Shown here piece after piece: positions 35,462 through 50,980 of a stretch of 64,000 nt of DNA; position 1 is the stretch's first letter, and every line of letters starts with the position of its first letter. Both the position numbers and the translations under genes were made by a program. The notes below the pieces were generated by a model. The model was not told where the DNA came from. It did not search any database and saw only the letters and a program-made list of their open reading frames with translations. Source of the stretch: Stenocarpella maydis (Eukaryota; Ascomycota; Sordariomycetes; Diaporthales; Diaporthaceae); NCBI GenBank assembly GCA_002270565.1, contig NQMI01000162.1, positions 1 to 64,000 on the forward strand, written 5' to 3'.

Positions 35462-38400
35462 TACTGGTAGTTGCTGGTGGTCACAGCGGGGTTGCTCCGG
35501 CCTATCTTTCGAACGTGACGCGGAGCGAGGTTTGATGGGTTCCAATGGGGTTTGTTCCAACCAGGCCTGGTTGGAGAGGCCGCAGGAATAATCACCCTGG
35601 AAATGGGCAGTTCAGGGTTGATAGAGCGCTGCTTGCCCGGGGACTTGTATACAAGGTCCCTGCTGGTTGTCTCGAAGGCGTTTCTCCCTCTGCGGCAATT
35701 TTGTGATTGCAGACAAAAACTTCCAATCTTGCGGCTCTCTAGGATCTCGACGTGGTGTTACCACACCTGAGAGACTGGCACAGATATGACGGCGGGCCGG
35801 GGGGGGGGGGTGGTTTTGGTGGCGAGCCGAGCGCTTCGGGGAAAACGGGTGCCCCACGGAGCTGCAGGACTGCGTTCAACAACCTTTCAACGGCGGTTGT
35901 GCTTGCACAGAGCTTTTTGGTGAGCTCCGTAAGTGAGACAGACAAGGCTGGCTCATCTACACCCTGGAAGCCTTTTTCCTTTTTGGAGGTGGAAAATCAA
36001 TTGGTGTACAACGAACGACTTCGGATGAAGGGCTGGGCATCGAGTACCACTATAGCCCCTGACAGCAACCGGTAGAGGAGAGGGTATTGTACAAGCAGGA
36101 GATGGGAGAGCAGAACGTTATGACAAATCCATGGTACAGACCAATTGGGCCTAAAGAGCAAAGATAGAAAATAAAGAAATAGGTTGGAAAAGCAAAACGT
36201 CCTCGATTAGACATGGGAAGCGGATGGGGACTGAAGAGATATATAGTCAGTGGTGCCGGACGGGAGATGGACGGTCGAGCAGACTTCCTGGGGTTTGTTC
36301 CCAGAGCGGGCACCATTGCAGGGAACATGGACACATTCGCTCCGAGCTTGCAAGTGAGGAGAAGCGCCATAACAAGGAAGTAGTGTGAACGATGTGTTTA
36401 CGAGGACAGACATGCCCACAACTGGGGCAATACGCGGCCAAGGTCCAGAGTACAAATTGTCGACGCAGCGTCGAGACTGTGCAGATTGGAAAAAAAAAGG
36501 CGCGAGAGACAGAGGGGACCAGTAGGGATGGTACGTACAGTGCAGAAGCTTGCAAGGGGGCCCTCTCTAGACTGCTTCCGGCCTAGGGATGGTCCCTGAG
36601 GTGTGTGGGTTGCAGTGGTGAGGGGTGGCATTCCAAGATCCACCAGGCCTGCTTTGAAGGTCCCATGGGGGCCGTCACAACCTCGACGGGGTTGGGTGGC
36701 AGAGGGGCGTGTATCGTGAGAACACACAGTGAGAGGCCGGCCGAGGGGGAGGGGTACATGAGCTTGACAAAGTACCTGCGGGCGAGGAGGGTGGAGACGT
36801 CTGAAGCTTCAAGGATAGGGATGCTCCTGTACAGCTGTTTATGGGGCGATGACCAGCCCCCTGAATCCCGGCCTGCCCACCTCGTTCGCTCAGCGAGATG
36901 CGGAGTCGAAAACCCACTTGTTGGAAAGGCCCAGACACCAGAGGATGGGACGGGCTTGACACTTCATTCGCTGCCAGCCTTGGGCGTGCATCTCGAGCCT
37001 CAGAAGACGCAGCGTTATGATGTGACACATGCTCCAGACACGGGCTCTTGCAAAGGCACAACAAGCATACCAGCCCCAACTCAATGTGGGTTTTAGTCCC
37101 TGCCGGCCGCCAAGGCTCATGCCCATCAAGCTGAGCCACTGCTTTTGTGCCGAAAGGCCTCTCTGCGCAGACGCTGCCAAACCTGGAGGGCATAGCAAGT
37201 GCCGCCGCCCCCCTTTACATCGCTACGTACTATGATGGTCTAGACGTCAGCCTTGCCTGCCAGCGGTGCGGATGGGTGACTGTGCCATTGTCTGTCTGCC
37301 CCTGTGTTTGAAGAGGCAGCCGACGAGATGCACAAATTCCACAATCGCATTGTGTACCCCCAGCTCCCTAGGTCGAACACCATCCCAGCCGGAGCAGGCA
37401 ACCGCAGTAGGAGACCGAACGAGCAGGGTCAAGAGGCCGAGGACTTTTGTTGTTCCTCGCTGGCCACACTCGAGACCTGGGCTTGCTCGACTGCCCCTTG
37501 CTGCAGTGTGGGCATAACAGGCCACTCTGAGAGATGATTCGGAGGTGGCAGGGGGCCGGGTTTTGGAAGGCTGGAGATAGCACCACAAAATGAGCTCTGC
37601 CTGCCTGGCCGCTTGGTTGTCGGAGATGCGAGCGGGAAGCAGAGGCACCTTCTCGAGTTAGACAAGCTCGGTGGTTGCAGGCGATGTCTGCTGGCTGGCG
37701 TCTGGAGCTGAAGATGGTTGAAGCACGGGGGGGGGTTAGGGAGAGTTGTGACTGCTCACCAACGGAACCATGGGATGATGCTACTGTCAGAATCCCCACA
37801 GCTAATAGCAGAGTGGCCCACTTTGGCCTGGGACGAGTTCATGGGTGGTGATAGGTGACGGTTCGAGGACCCTTGGTGGCCATTGCAGAAGCGCGGATGC
37901 AGCGAAACAACGTGCGGTACCTAGGTAGGTACCTTGATAACGTCGACATCAGGCTTCGCTGGAAAGGATGGTGGGGATATCGGTACAGTGCTGCATGCAG
38001 ATTCAAAGCCCGCGCATCTCGAGTGATGGCGGCTGAGTGAGCGAGGCGGCTGAATGACGGACACTGGACCTAGGGCTGGAGTTGGAAAAGCACTGCCTCT
38101 GCATGGGAGGCAGATTTGCTTTTCCTCCCCAGATCGCACCCGAGGATGGGAGTGCCCACCGTCGGAACGAACACGGATCTCAGGCTGGTCCCAGCTCACG
38201 CGTGCCGAAGACCCTGCCAGTGTGCCGAACCGAAAAGAGTACTCATGAGGAGGTACTTTAGGGGCGGCTCCTACCACGGCGACGGTCTCGGAGCGATTGC
38301 AACACTAGCGCGAGAGAGCACGCGTGAAGCGCAATGTTTTTGCTTGGTTCAGGACGCGATGGGCGGATGCAGCAGCTGAGGAGGATTAGTTCCTGCCGTT

Positions 38401-41400
38401 CACCTTGGAGGTCCGAATTGGGCAGTGAGAATCATCCGGTTGGTTGCTGGTGAAGGAATATCTCGTTGTTCGCGCGGCCCAGGCCTGGCGGATTCGCGAC
38501 GGCGATGCAGGTACGGCGTCAGTACCAATGGGACTGCCCTACTGGGGCGACCTTTTCTAGATTCGGGACGTCAGGCCTCGGCTCAAGGCTCGTTGAAGAA
38601 GTCCCGCGGGTCATCCAAGCCCGTGGTTCCGCTCCAGGTCGGTCGCAACCAGACTCAGCATGTGACATTTAATTAATGTGCCCAGGAAGCAGACTTGTTG
38701 TGGCCGTTGGCAATGTCGCTAGAATCGAGATGGACCCAGCCACTGGGGTGCCAAATTTCGTAAAATGCGCCTCTAGTGATACATCATCATTCACGTCCGG
38801 TACCTGCAAACCGGACTGATATGCATGTGCGCATGCGCGCGAGATAACCACCCCATTCTGCCTGCTGCGTTACCATGTGCTCTGAGTACCAGGGAGAGCG
38901 AACCACGGTATTGGGGCATGTCGTCGGGACTGTGGCTTGCCGCCGCTACCGGGGCGAGCGCAAGAGTGTCTCAGCGCACAGACACGATGGCGGCTTGTAC
39001 AGTACTTGGCTAGAGACCTGCTTGTTGCTTGTCGCCGACTGCCTATAATGGAATGTGATTGTCATGATGAGCACGCGCTCACGGCCTACCAAGGAAGCGC
39101 AGCTGGGCGCACAGGGGCAGTCCCATGACTTCGGGCGATATGTCATGCTACTGCTGTAAGCCTCGTGATGTGACGCCAGCCGCGGGCAGGTTGGTGGGGA
39201 GGCGCGAGCCCGAGCTGTCGTGACCACAATGGTAACACATAGCCGTGGCTGTCGTGACATCTTGGCGTCTCATCCACAGCCTATTTGGGCCGGCGAGATA
39301 ACCATGGGCAAAAAGCGTCATGATGCGGGAATTGGCAGCGTCTGGACGCATGTCTCGTGCATGCATGTTCATTGTGCCACAAGGCGGCAGACAGCCAGCC
39401 CCGGAAGCTCGTCAACAGAGAGATGAGTTGGTCGAGACGTTGTTGACGAGGCAGGATCCGATGAAGAGTCGCCGGGTGTAATTTGAGATCGGCTCGATGA
39501 ACGCCTTCTTTTTTAGTATAGGCCGACTAGCAGCTGGTCACAGATGGTTCATCAGCACAAATGCAGCCACACATTCCTTGAATCCGGCTAGCGGGGATGC
39601 TGGAGCTGCAGCTCACTCGTTTTGGCACCGAGGAAGACGGTAAGCAGGGAAGACCCTTACATATCGTGAGAAGTGTCTGCTTGGAGCTGTACCGTACGGA
39701 GCCTCGCGATCCTACACTTGCTCCGTATGCGAAGTACAGGACTCGAGTACACACATGTACCGTACGCAGTACGTAGCTGTCCACGCCAGTGCTGGTCATG
39801 ATGATACCATGATATAGAATGTGCACCCCCAGGAGTCGCCATAGAGCGAGGCGTCCATGCCAACGGTTTTTGAGAGAGAGAGAGAGAGAGGGAGCTTGCC
39901 GCCGTTGGTGTCAGCGATGGACATCGACGATGGATGGACCGGGTAGAGGACGATCTGGGACCGAAGTCGTCGGGGCTTGTCTGCCGTGGACAGGTCGGTC
40001 ATCAATTCCGACCAGGCCTGCCGATCTAGACCAGGCCGGCTCAGGCAGAGGTCAGGGTACATGCAGGAGACTGGCTGACTGGCTATGAATTGGTCGTCGA
40101 GATTCTTCAGTGTCTGTGGGCCGCGTGTGGAGTCGCCCAGCAAACGGGAAGAGCACTTGAGGTCGATGCTGGAGCGGCCGGAGCAGTTGGGAGACATAGC
40201 AGTCTAGTCTTTTCTTTGCTGGACTTAAACAACTGAGGTGGTCCTCCCAGCTGCCAGTCCTCCGCCTGCCTAGACGTGGTGTACGTACTACAGGGTACAC
40301 CGGCATACTCCTTATCTAACATGGCATACCCAAGTACCCTAGTCCTGTGCTGTTTGGTTTCGGGCTCTCGAAGTGAGGCATGTTCCGTATAAAAACCATG
40401 CGGGCAATTAATCCCGTACGCTGCTAAACACCTAATACCACGGGGCAGGAGTCAAGAGTAGTAGAGATAGAGACTATTCAGTAATACACGTTGACGTGCT
40501 GGTGCAGTCTGGCTGTCACCCGCGAACCCGCATACAACACACCATGTTGTGATACATCTACTACATGCCCTCACACACTCGCGCGCGCGCGCACACACAC
40601 ACACAAAGAGAGAGAGACCTGCTGCACCGGGCTGCATCATCGTCACTGCCCGCTGTCACCACCGCCGGCCTGCAGTAAAACTGAATGTGCCGGCATCCAG
40701 CATGGCCAATGACAGACACGTGGCAGGCGAGTCGAGCCACCATCCCAATCTTCCGAGGCCGCTGCTGCGGACGCTCTGCTGCTCTCGTGCTCCAGATGCG
40801 AGTCATTCGCTCCGATCTGTATACTCGGTACGTCTCTACGCCCACTCATACAGCCACACTTGGTTCATTACACTAGACACCTCTAGGCCTTTGTGTCGCA
40901 TGCATTATTATCCATCACCAATGCAGTCCCTTCTGCAGCTTCGCATGCCAAGCTGCCTGGAGCTCAAGCTAACCCCCGGGCAAACCCCCTTCTCCCAAAC
41001 CCTCACCCACCACGCCATGGAAACGAAGCCAGGGAGACCGTCGAGGCCTGCCTTTCTCACGAGCCATTTCAACCTTGAAACTCGTCCACGGCTCGAGACT
41101 GCATCGCGATATCTTGAAGCCGCCCTCCCCCTTGCCGCTCCGGCCTCGCATCTTCTTGTCCTTTGCAACATGCTCACGACACAACAATGCTCTGCCTAAC
41201 CTAACAATGCGCCAGCCTTGGAACTGGCGAGATTCCGCTGGGTACGTCGCCCAGGCCGCGACCCCCAGAACTTGTTGGATTCCGCCCAGGTAACACGACA
41301 CTAGCCCTGCTCACGGAGTCGAAAACGTAGGGAGTACTCCAGACATCTCAACAGCAGAGACTTGCTCGTCGGACCTGCATTACCAATGTCGGGCCCAACG

Positions 41401-44400
41401 CCTCTACCGCCAGCCTTGCCCGGCCTTAATAAATCGGAGAACCGGGTACGGGAGCATCCACGGGCCTGCAAACCAACAAATATCAACACTCTTTACTCGT
41501 TAGCCGCAGACTTCCAAGTTGCCTGTCAAATCCCAGATCACCGATCTTCTTGCAGGCTCGCGACTCGCATCCCCCCCCCCCCGTGAGTCGCCGCCATGGA
41601 CTTGTTCCCCTCGGCAACCGCGTCGTCAAATCCCTATCTGTGCCTGCGACAGGTCATTCCATGGACAGCATTGAGTAGGGGGCGTTGCATCTCTGCAACC
41701 TATGGAAGAGGAATAGAGATCGCTTGTACTCCACTTGCCCAGAGGCGGAAGATGCCGCACACTCGGGTCCTATCAGTGGCCTGGCAGCCCTGGTTGCGGA
41801 CCCAGGGCTTCGTCCCTCTGGAGCCTGTCCCGCCAGCGACTATCTTGTTGACAGTGTGGGATCGACACGGGGAGTCGCTTTTTGCACCTAGGGCTCGCAC
41901 AAAATCATTTTCCATGGCCTGAAATTGCGGCACGAGGTTAGCCGAAACAAAAAAAAAAGTCACGATGGCGCAATTCGGATCCGCGCCGATCACGGTCGAG
42001 GGTAAATGCTACTGCTCGTACGCGTTCTATGTCTAAGGTATGAAGGCTGTTGGATTGTGGCCTCGAAAGACCTGACCATCCGACCAATTTCACTTAGGGG
42101 CGGACCTGCAACGCAGCTGCGTCTGTCCATCTCGAAGGGTCAATGTCAACACTGGCAGAGGGCCTGGGCGACTGACTACTGGGGCTGCCGTTGCTGGAAG
42201 GAAGCCTTTTCACGAGCCTTATCTCTGCGTAATCTGCGCCCTCGAGGACCCCACGATCTAGGCGCTGCGGCCCTGATCATTATCCGGCGGAAGTGTTCGC
42301 CTCCACTCGCATGCACAAGTGAAAAGGATTGTGCAGCAAAGTACCTCGCAGGTACCGCACCACAGTTTCTCCCAGCTCGTCCTATCACACTGTCTTGGGG
42401 AACGAGACCAAGTGGGTGAGGCAAGGTGCAGGCTGGTCTATTGTGTCTTTTCACCCGTTTTGCCGTCACAATGCATTTTCCTTGCGCGTAATGTTCCGGG
42501 CCCCAATATAGTGTGAGTCTGGCTCTCAGCCGGCCCCGGTCACGGCTCTTGGGGCGAACTTTGGCTGCAGCCATCATCTCCTGCTGCCCACCACCTCCGT
42601 CTCTGCGGGCTGCACCTCCGGCGCCATGGAACCAGGCAGGTGTAATCCACAAGCGGGAGACAAGGGACGGGGAATGCGCGATGGCATATCCGTCCTGGAA
42701 TAATGTAGCAACGCGTTGAAGCGAACCTCCACTCTGGTAGGGATCCAAATCCATACAGGAAACTTGTCCGGGGTGCGCAGCGGCTCAGTCTACACTATTC
42801 CGTCTTTCCTCCACAGCCTTCCCGATCCTTCATCAGGACGGGCGACAACCTACCTCCCATCGTCGGAAAACTGCCAGAGGTGCGTTGATGCTTGCGCCAT
42901 GCATAGTATGGCTGGTTGCGTCATGTACAAGCAGACCCGGGTCGCCTTTCCAACGGACTCAGACTTGATTTTGATCGCCGATACTTCAGTCCCTCAAAGC
43001 TTTGTTCCGAGGTGCCTGGTCGCTGCCCTCTGAAGGAGGTGTGGGTTCATAATGCAACACACAAAACTCCAATTCCATCTACATGAGACCACTGATCGCG
43101 CAACATTGGAAGTCCTGGCAGCAGCATTCTGTTGACCGTAACAACAACGGCTTCGAGAGCATACATCCAGGCCAACGGGCTTTCAGTACGCGGTGTGTCA
43201 TGCCGCGGTATACAGATGTATGGAGCGCTCTGCCAATGCCAGAACAGAACAAGCACCACGTCTCGCTCGCAGCAGGGCTAAAAGACATGTCCTATCCTTG
43301 GACCGCCATGCTTCGCTCAGATTCGACAGGGCCATCACCTACGCAAGCGTGTGTTATAAAACGTTTTTGCATGTCTCTTGTCACTCGCTCGTCTGAGCGA
43401 CTGAACCCCTTGCTTTCCCGCACGATGTGTCACTTCAAACCTCCAGGCCCGAAGGCAGCCAGCCGGAGGGCACTTTTTAAGAACGCAACTTGGGAAGGCT
43501 GTCGAGCTCGGACACACCCCATCCACAAGCACGCATCACAGGTGCATTAGCCAGAAGACGCAACGGAGATCTCTGCATGATCTACCGCGATTCGATTTCA
43601 TCATCCTATCCTTGAGAAAAAAGCAGTACTGTGACATGGGAACTGGCGGCAACAGGTGGTACAGAAAGGACGTGACGATCCCTTCTGCTCACCTGACGAC
43701 CTCGGTAGTCAGAGCTCTGTTCCTCCCATGACCGCTCATGCATGCCATGACGATGACCAACGTCGTTTCCGGGATCACATAGACCCCTTGGCCGCCATTC
43801 AAATATGGCAATGTCTCTGTAACTCCGAGCCAGCTTTCCAATCGTTTCCCAGGCGATCTCTTTCCGCCTCTCGGGAAGAGGGCTTTTTAACCCAGCGAGA
43901 ATGCCTGCTCCGTCAGAAATATCATCTCTTTACAGGATTAACATTTGCTTTAGGACCGAGGAGTATCGAAATAGCGACGCATACGAGGCCTAGGCATGCA
44001 AGCGTCATCTGGTGCCAGCTGGTGCGCTCGTTGGCCCCCAGGTGTATCGGTGAATTCAGTGCTCGAGGCATGTCGTCACCTGCCCGAATACCTATTGTCT
44101 GCATCCCAAATTTGTCTCCGAGTTGCCTCACACAGACCATCACCACACAGGTCGCACGAATGCATGCCAGCGAGATGCCCTCGAAGATGGATAGCACTAG
44201 CAAGGCTGGGTGGCTGCCGGAACTCTGACCAAGAAACGCTGAGACAACATCCCAAGCCAGCCGCCCACGGCTCTGGCCAAGCGAACGCGGAGCCCCAGCC
44301 ACTCCTTAAATTGCAGCCGCCGGGACTTTACGAGCACACAAAAGACAGATTGCTGCCTCATACACCGGCCTGGCCTATATGTGACGATAAGCTCGCAGCA

Positions 44401-47400
44401 ACGTGCAGGGCCGGCTCTGGCGATCCCCATGGCCGCGGCCAGACCTCGGAGCCTCGCCCCGGGGTTGGTGATGTTGTCACCGGCTCCGAAGACTTCCAAG
44501 GGTGGACTGGCCGTGTTTTTCTCGGCGAGCTTGCAGCATGTGGCGTCGCCTTCGCTTGGTCGCCCCCCGAAATGAAGCCACCAGGTACCATGGCTGGGGC
44601 CTTGAGACATGGACGACGAGTGGGACGGGCCGGGCTCATACACGATGAGTGCTGCCAGGCTTCCGACAGGTCCGGCTGCCTATGACAATGCTCGACAGGG
44701 AAAAGAAGGGAAGTCTATCCAACCCTCCTCTCGCACTGGAGGCAGGCACCGGCCTCTCCTGAGCTAGATCTTCTTGGGACAAATTTCATCCGGAGAAGGA
44801 GTTCGCGAGGACGGTTGCTGTCAGGCTTGCAAGTGTCAGCTACCCACACCCGTTGCGCACTCTTGGTAACGTTGACTGCTTCGAAGTTGTTCCCGCGGTA
44901 TATCGCTGTCTTCACCTGGGCCCTCACGGGTGGCTACGCCTTGTCACCGGCTTCGAGCCTGGCAGGACTTTTCAACACACGGAATAAGAAGAAGGCTTCT
45001 TTAGCTAACTAGCCAGGAAAGCTGTCGGGTGGGCCGCATACACGAACGCAACAAGGACTGCTTATGTGATCATATCAAAGACGACGAGGGTGGCGAGTGT
45101 GCACACATGGGGATGTGCTCGAACCTTTGACAACGGGAAAGCTAACGTGGAGTGACCCTATGATTAGTACACGCACGTGTGCTCTGAACACTCGACAGCA
45201 ATCAGACAGGCAAGTGGCAGAGACTCGCCAGTGATGGTCCTCGGGGTTGGATCTCCCACCAGGTTGAATGGTTGTCTGTCACATCCTAAGCCCAGGAGGG
45301 TACTGGCTCTTGGACCGCCCCTCAGGTTTAAGGCGACTACCACAGACATATGGAATACAACATCCACAGATCGTCCTTCGTATATTTGGGAGTATCCAGC
45401 CTGGTTTGGACTCACTCGAGGCCAGTTCTGCCGTCAAGTCAGCACTGTGGTCCCCTCGAGGGCATCTCCGAGGAAGGCTGTATGGCTCGCATTGCACCAG
45501 GTATGCTCACATAATTTTCAAGCGGGCGTTGACCCATAACAGTCCCCGCTGAATCCTCCTGAGAAACTGGCATGGAAATGAGGTTTATGCTGACGACAAA
45601 TTTGCGATTAGGCTGGTCCTATCAGTAGACTTCTCATGAGCCTCTCTCTGACCGAGGCTGCAGACCGCTCTTCCAGTCGGTTCTGAAGTCCCCTGGTCGT
45701 ACACGCCAGTCCCGTCGTATAATGCCGATGGGGGCTTTGGGGGCTGAACCCATATCTCTGCCGGCATCTGAACCAAGCAAGCGTTCAAAGTCGCCTCGGG
45801 CACTGTCCATCCGAGCATTCATGTTGCGATCCCAGTATCCTGGAGCTAGAGGCTGAGTGATCAATGAGTCTCCCGAGGCCGGCATTTACGACCTGACTGA
45901 CTGACTGCCAGACTGGATAACTGCCAACGGCATCATTCACAGATGAGGTGAGCGAGGGGGCAACCAGGATCGCCGGGCATAGGTGAAACAGCGTGAGGCT
46001 TGCCCGCTGTGCGTCACTCTCGAGTCACAAATTGTCGGGCGAATTGCTCGCTTGCCCTATGAGTGATTTGGGTTGGGGGGGGGGGGAGGTTATTACAGGG
46101 ATACCGTCGATTAAACACACACAGCAGCCCTCCCCCTCCCGCACCAGGATATACCTACTAAAATGTTATAGTATAGCCCGGCATCTACGTACGATGCGAC
46201 ATGGCTGCAGACGATAGAGATTTAGAGTTGCGGGACTTGACATGCGATTGATGCTTTCCGGCGGAGATGCCCTCATGCTCTCTCCCCATCACGCAAAACA
46301 CCGCTCCTTCCTACCTCTCGGTAACATCAGGCGACTTTCTGAGTCTATGTGTATGGTGTGTGTTTGGTTTGTCTTTTGCGGGAAACCGGTGGTGGCGGCC
46401 AAGAGAAGTACAGCGTTATAGTATCCCCCCCCCCTCACCCCACAAGACACAGGTTCAGACTTGAGCTCCAACAACAAGGCGGGAGGGCCGAACTTCACAA
46501 TCCTCGCCGCCGGGTCACATCGATCTTTCCCACTAAAATACTGGGCGATCCCGCCCGAGCCGCAAGCGCCGTAGTACAAGACTACGATCGAGGGTTCCGC
46601 GACTCCCCGTCCGATCATACCCGCCTACGTAATCACTAACCCCAAGAGATATTCAATAGTGTATGCCGGCTACCGTGGTCGCGGCTTGAGCTTGAGCCTG
46701 GGCTTGCTTTCGTCGGGGGTTCCAACAATGGCACATTTGTCGGTCGGTCGGTCGCAGACATAGTAGACGCTTCCGAGGCGGGGAGGGAAGGCGAGCTAGC
46801 CGGCCATAGTACACTATATACTCCTTATGTGTGCTGGGATTTCCGCTTCAACGACGCGAAGCACATGCGGGTCTTGTTACAGGGACCGCCCCAGTGCGCC
46901 CTGAAGCCACATAGATTCCGGCGGTGCCATCTGGGTCCACGTCTCCCTCGCCGGCGCGGAGCCTACCTGCTTGACAACCACCACAAGCTACCTGGCGATG
47001 GGTATGGTGATTACGCATACGGGTGTGGCTTTGCGGCCGGGCTGTGTTGCAGCTTGACTGGCATGCCTCCGCTGGCTGGCGGAGAGACAACAGATCAGCC
47101 AGCCAGCCAGCCAGCCGGGGCACATGTTATTGTCGTTGCTGCCGTTCCTGCTGTGGTTGTCAATCACAGCCCAAGCTACGTGCTACTGCAGCCAGATCTC
47201 GTGCTACCACACCGCCCCCATGTTCCATATTACACAAGGAGAGGTAGGCAACCCCAGGTTTTCCTTTTCCCTTTTTTTTTCTTTCCTTCCTTCTTCCCTC
47301 CTTCGCGCCGGGCGTCCGCGGCGCCAGAATAACAATAAGCTTACATAGGACCCGGGGCCGGGGAGGGCGAAGTGGTTTTTGGCGGTACGCGGGGGAGAAG

Positions 47401-50400
47401 GAGCAGCTGTGAATTGGTGGTACGGTGCCACCGCAGCGGCCAGCCAGCCCGGTGGCGGACCTGAACTGACCGAGACCGTATCCCGCTCTCTCTCTCTGTC
47501 TCTCTCTCTGTGTGTGTGTGTGTCTTGTTATGCCAGCAGCCCTCATGGCACATAACCTTCTCTTCCCTAGCTTTGTGTTTGTCCCCAGAACGAGACATGA
47601 AAGAAACGCGAGGGAGAGGGCCTCCTCACCCCTTCACTGGTGCGAGCCGACAGCGCGAAGGGTCTCCATAGGCAATTCCCCCCTGACACTCCCGAGAAGC
47701 GAGCGAGGCCTGCATCGTCCGTTGGATTTTTCGATTCTGAGCAGCAGGTGATCAAGCGGCGGCGGCGGATCCAGACAAATGTCGGATGACAAGAGCCGAG
47801 CGAACCTAGTACCATCCTGTGGCACGGCGGGCGGTGGGGTAGGCGGGAGCGAGCCTCACTCTGTGGGAGGCTCGGCCGGTCACAACTCATTTTTAAACCA
47901 CAGCAAGATCCGGGCTGATTCACAAGTGCGAAAGTATAACATATTTCTCGCCGTCGTTGCTGTCCTCGATGAGGGAGGGGCTACCACTGGGAAATGGCCG
48001 GTAAAAATCACCCCAGGCCGGACCCAAGCTCAAGTGCCATTCACCAGAGCGAGGAGCCCGCGGCAACGTTATTGTGGCAGCTATCACAAGCCAGCAGGTG
48101 CGGGAAGGGGCTTGGAGGGGCGCCAATGGTTGTCAGAACACCCGCGTCCCAGCCTACCGGAGTGGCGTCCCCCCCCCCCCCCCCCCCAAGTCTTGCCTCT
48201 CACCACCCCCGCGTTGCCTAGCCTGTCCTGCGTGCGGGCCAAGCAAGCACAGGCTGCCTCGCACAGCTGGGCAGGGCGGGGCAGGGCTTGTCATGCGGTA
48301 ATAAACAGGAAAGAAGACAAGAACAATTTGCGACAGCAGGCAGATAGGTCAGATAGTGTAGGTTTGGCAGGGGGCAGGGCAGGGCGAGGCGGGAACATCC
48401 ATCTGACGTGATGGCCGCGGGTGAGGGGAATTTGTCGCGAATACATTGGCAAAGATGCGTCGAGCCGGCAAGAGGGGCCGGGACAACCGCACCACTTGAG
48501 GCAGAGAAGAGGTGGAACATGGGCAGGAGAGGTTCCGAGGTTTGCCTGATGCGCTCGGCAGGCTGACTAGCAGAGCAGCTGGGTACAATCTATGTGCGGT
48601 GCGGGAAAGGCTTGGTAAGTGTGTGTAATCCAACAGGTCTCCGTGTACCTCAAACACATGATACAGACTTGTGAGCAAGCAGGGCAGAAACACAAACAAA
48701 AAAATAAAACACCGAAAAAGAGGGCCCGGCGCCGAGGAGCAAGGGCCAATGACGAACCCACCAGTGAGGAGAGGGCGGGTGATCCGGACCCCAAGATACC
48801 ACTCGTGTAGGGCCGGGGCAAGGGCATGGGCAGGGGCATGGGCAAGGGCATGGGCATGGGCGTCCCGTGCATCGTGGTGATGATCGAGGCATCACAGCCT
48901 GGTATGCAGAGAGGCAGATTACGCAGCCGCAGGCCACACAGACCGGACATGTCAGCCGACCCGACGAAAGAGTCACAATAGACCAATGGCCAAGGCCATG
49001 GGCGGCGTTTGCTCGGATGTCAACGCCCGAGTCTTGTGGCTCAGACGGCAGCGAGACGGAGGGTGAGGAAGGGCGAGCCGTCTTTCAGCTGGGCCGGTCG
49101 CAGCGATGATGTGTTTGTTTCCCGAATTCTGCAGGCTGGGCCTCGATCCCGGGGTCTTGGTACTGATTGTCAGAGGAGGATTCCTGGCCTCGGATTTGTG
49201 CGAGAAAGGAGAGGCATTTTCCTGCCTCGCCAGGCCTGTCCGATGTCCAATGGGCTAGCGCTTGGCTTCCCCAGAGTTCCAGTTGGCCCCAGTCGCAGCC
49301 AGCCAGTCCAGGCGCACAGCCGTCGAGAGGCTTTATCGGGCAGGGATGCGAACGGAAAGGCGCCGGCCCCCGAGGCTTTGGGGCGGGCGGGCGGACGGAC
49401 GAACTGCCTTGTCAAGCTGTCAGGCTGGATGGACTGGACTGAACTGGACAGGACGACATGCCGAGTCTTGACTGACTCCGACCTTGACTCTGGGCCTTTG
49501 GCTCGAGGCTTGTGTCCCGGAGCCTGTTACACACTAGGAGGGATCGCGAGTGGCCCTGCCCCTCCTCCAATCATGGCACTTCCCGTGCTCTCTTTATCCC
49601 GATTAGTATTCCCACCTCACCAGGCGGTCAAGAGACCGCCTTGTGGTCAGTGGCCCTGTGGGTTTTGGTCCGAAGGGGGCAGAGGGGGAAAAGAGAGGGG
49701 CCCGGGCTGTGGGATATAGGAGGAGGGAGGGGGAGGTTCGAAAAGGGTAAGTAAGCAAAACAAGTGGGCTCCCCTTGTTGGTGTGGTTTTTGATGTTGCC
49801 GGCGCGGAATTTGAGGCTGATGATTTGATGGGGTCGCCGCAGCAAGGACTGCAAGGGCAACGAGGATTGGCAACACCGCCCTTTCTTCCAGAAGGGCCAG
49901 AGAAGGGTTTCCTGTTCTGTGATCTGCAAGCCTCAGGGGGGGGGGTGAGTGTGCGGAGTGGCAGTATGTAGCACGGCTGCATAGCAAGACCCAGCAGCCC
50001 AGCAGCCCCAGGGGAAGACATGTCAGAAGGAGAAAATCGTGGGGACGCGATCAATGAGAATCGAGGACGAGGGGATTGAGAGGGGCCTCCTCGTTTCGCT
50101 AAGAGGTCTCGCCTATGCCTCCCCGGGGCGTCTGCCGGACGGGTCGCTGGGAGGTGTTTTTGAGGCTTTATTCCGGAGGCGGCGGTTGTGGTGGTGCTGG
50201 TGGTGCTGGTGGTGGTGACCATGACAATATACAGTAGTAACGATAATACGTTGTTCACCTGTGCCGGTCGAGTCCGGCCTCAGCTGTGGTCGTGGTGGTG
50301 CTGCATCACGGTGCAGTGTGCTCGTATGTAGTTGCAGTGCGGACGCGAAGACGAAGGAAGGGAGGAAGGATGTGGTCTATTGTTAGTGTTGGCCATGTCC

Positions 50401-50980
50401 GTGTGCAGTGCCGCACTATTGCTGATGTGCTTTGGTATGCTGTGCCTCTTCTTCTACACACCGACTGACTGGTGCGGGAAGACCGGGGCAGAGTAGACGA
50501 GAGATGCATATGCATGCATGCATCCCCATGGCCTGACCTGGTCAGGCAGGTTCTGGTAGTGTGTTGCACAGTCCGTGGTGGACCGACAGACCGACAGACC
50601 GACACTGACTGAGAGAGAGACAGAAGGCATCTCCCATTCCTGACATCACGACTACCACTACTACTTGGTGTACTTACCTAGGTACTATGCAAATATCTCT
50701 CCGTCTACCCATACCCATACACATACCCATCGCATACCCATCGCATAGTACTGCTAGTAAGCCCAAAACCCATGCTGCGTGCATGCAAGCCGCATCCTGT
50801 CCATCCCACCCACACGCCCACACCCACATCTGCACACCCACGCCCACACCCACCACCACGCACTCCCCTCCTTCCCGCTTCCTACCTATCTATTCTTACG
50901 TCTACCTTACATAGACGGGCTACCTACTTTACCTACCTGCCTTGCCCACGCCACTACCTGCTTCTCGACTCTTCTCCCGC

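Noticed and set aside
43656..44228. 190-codon plus frame
   Set aside because: No domain, opposite to a more hydrophobic minus frame, and no splice-supported continuation.
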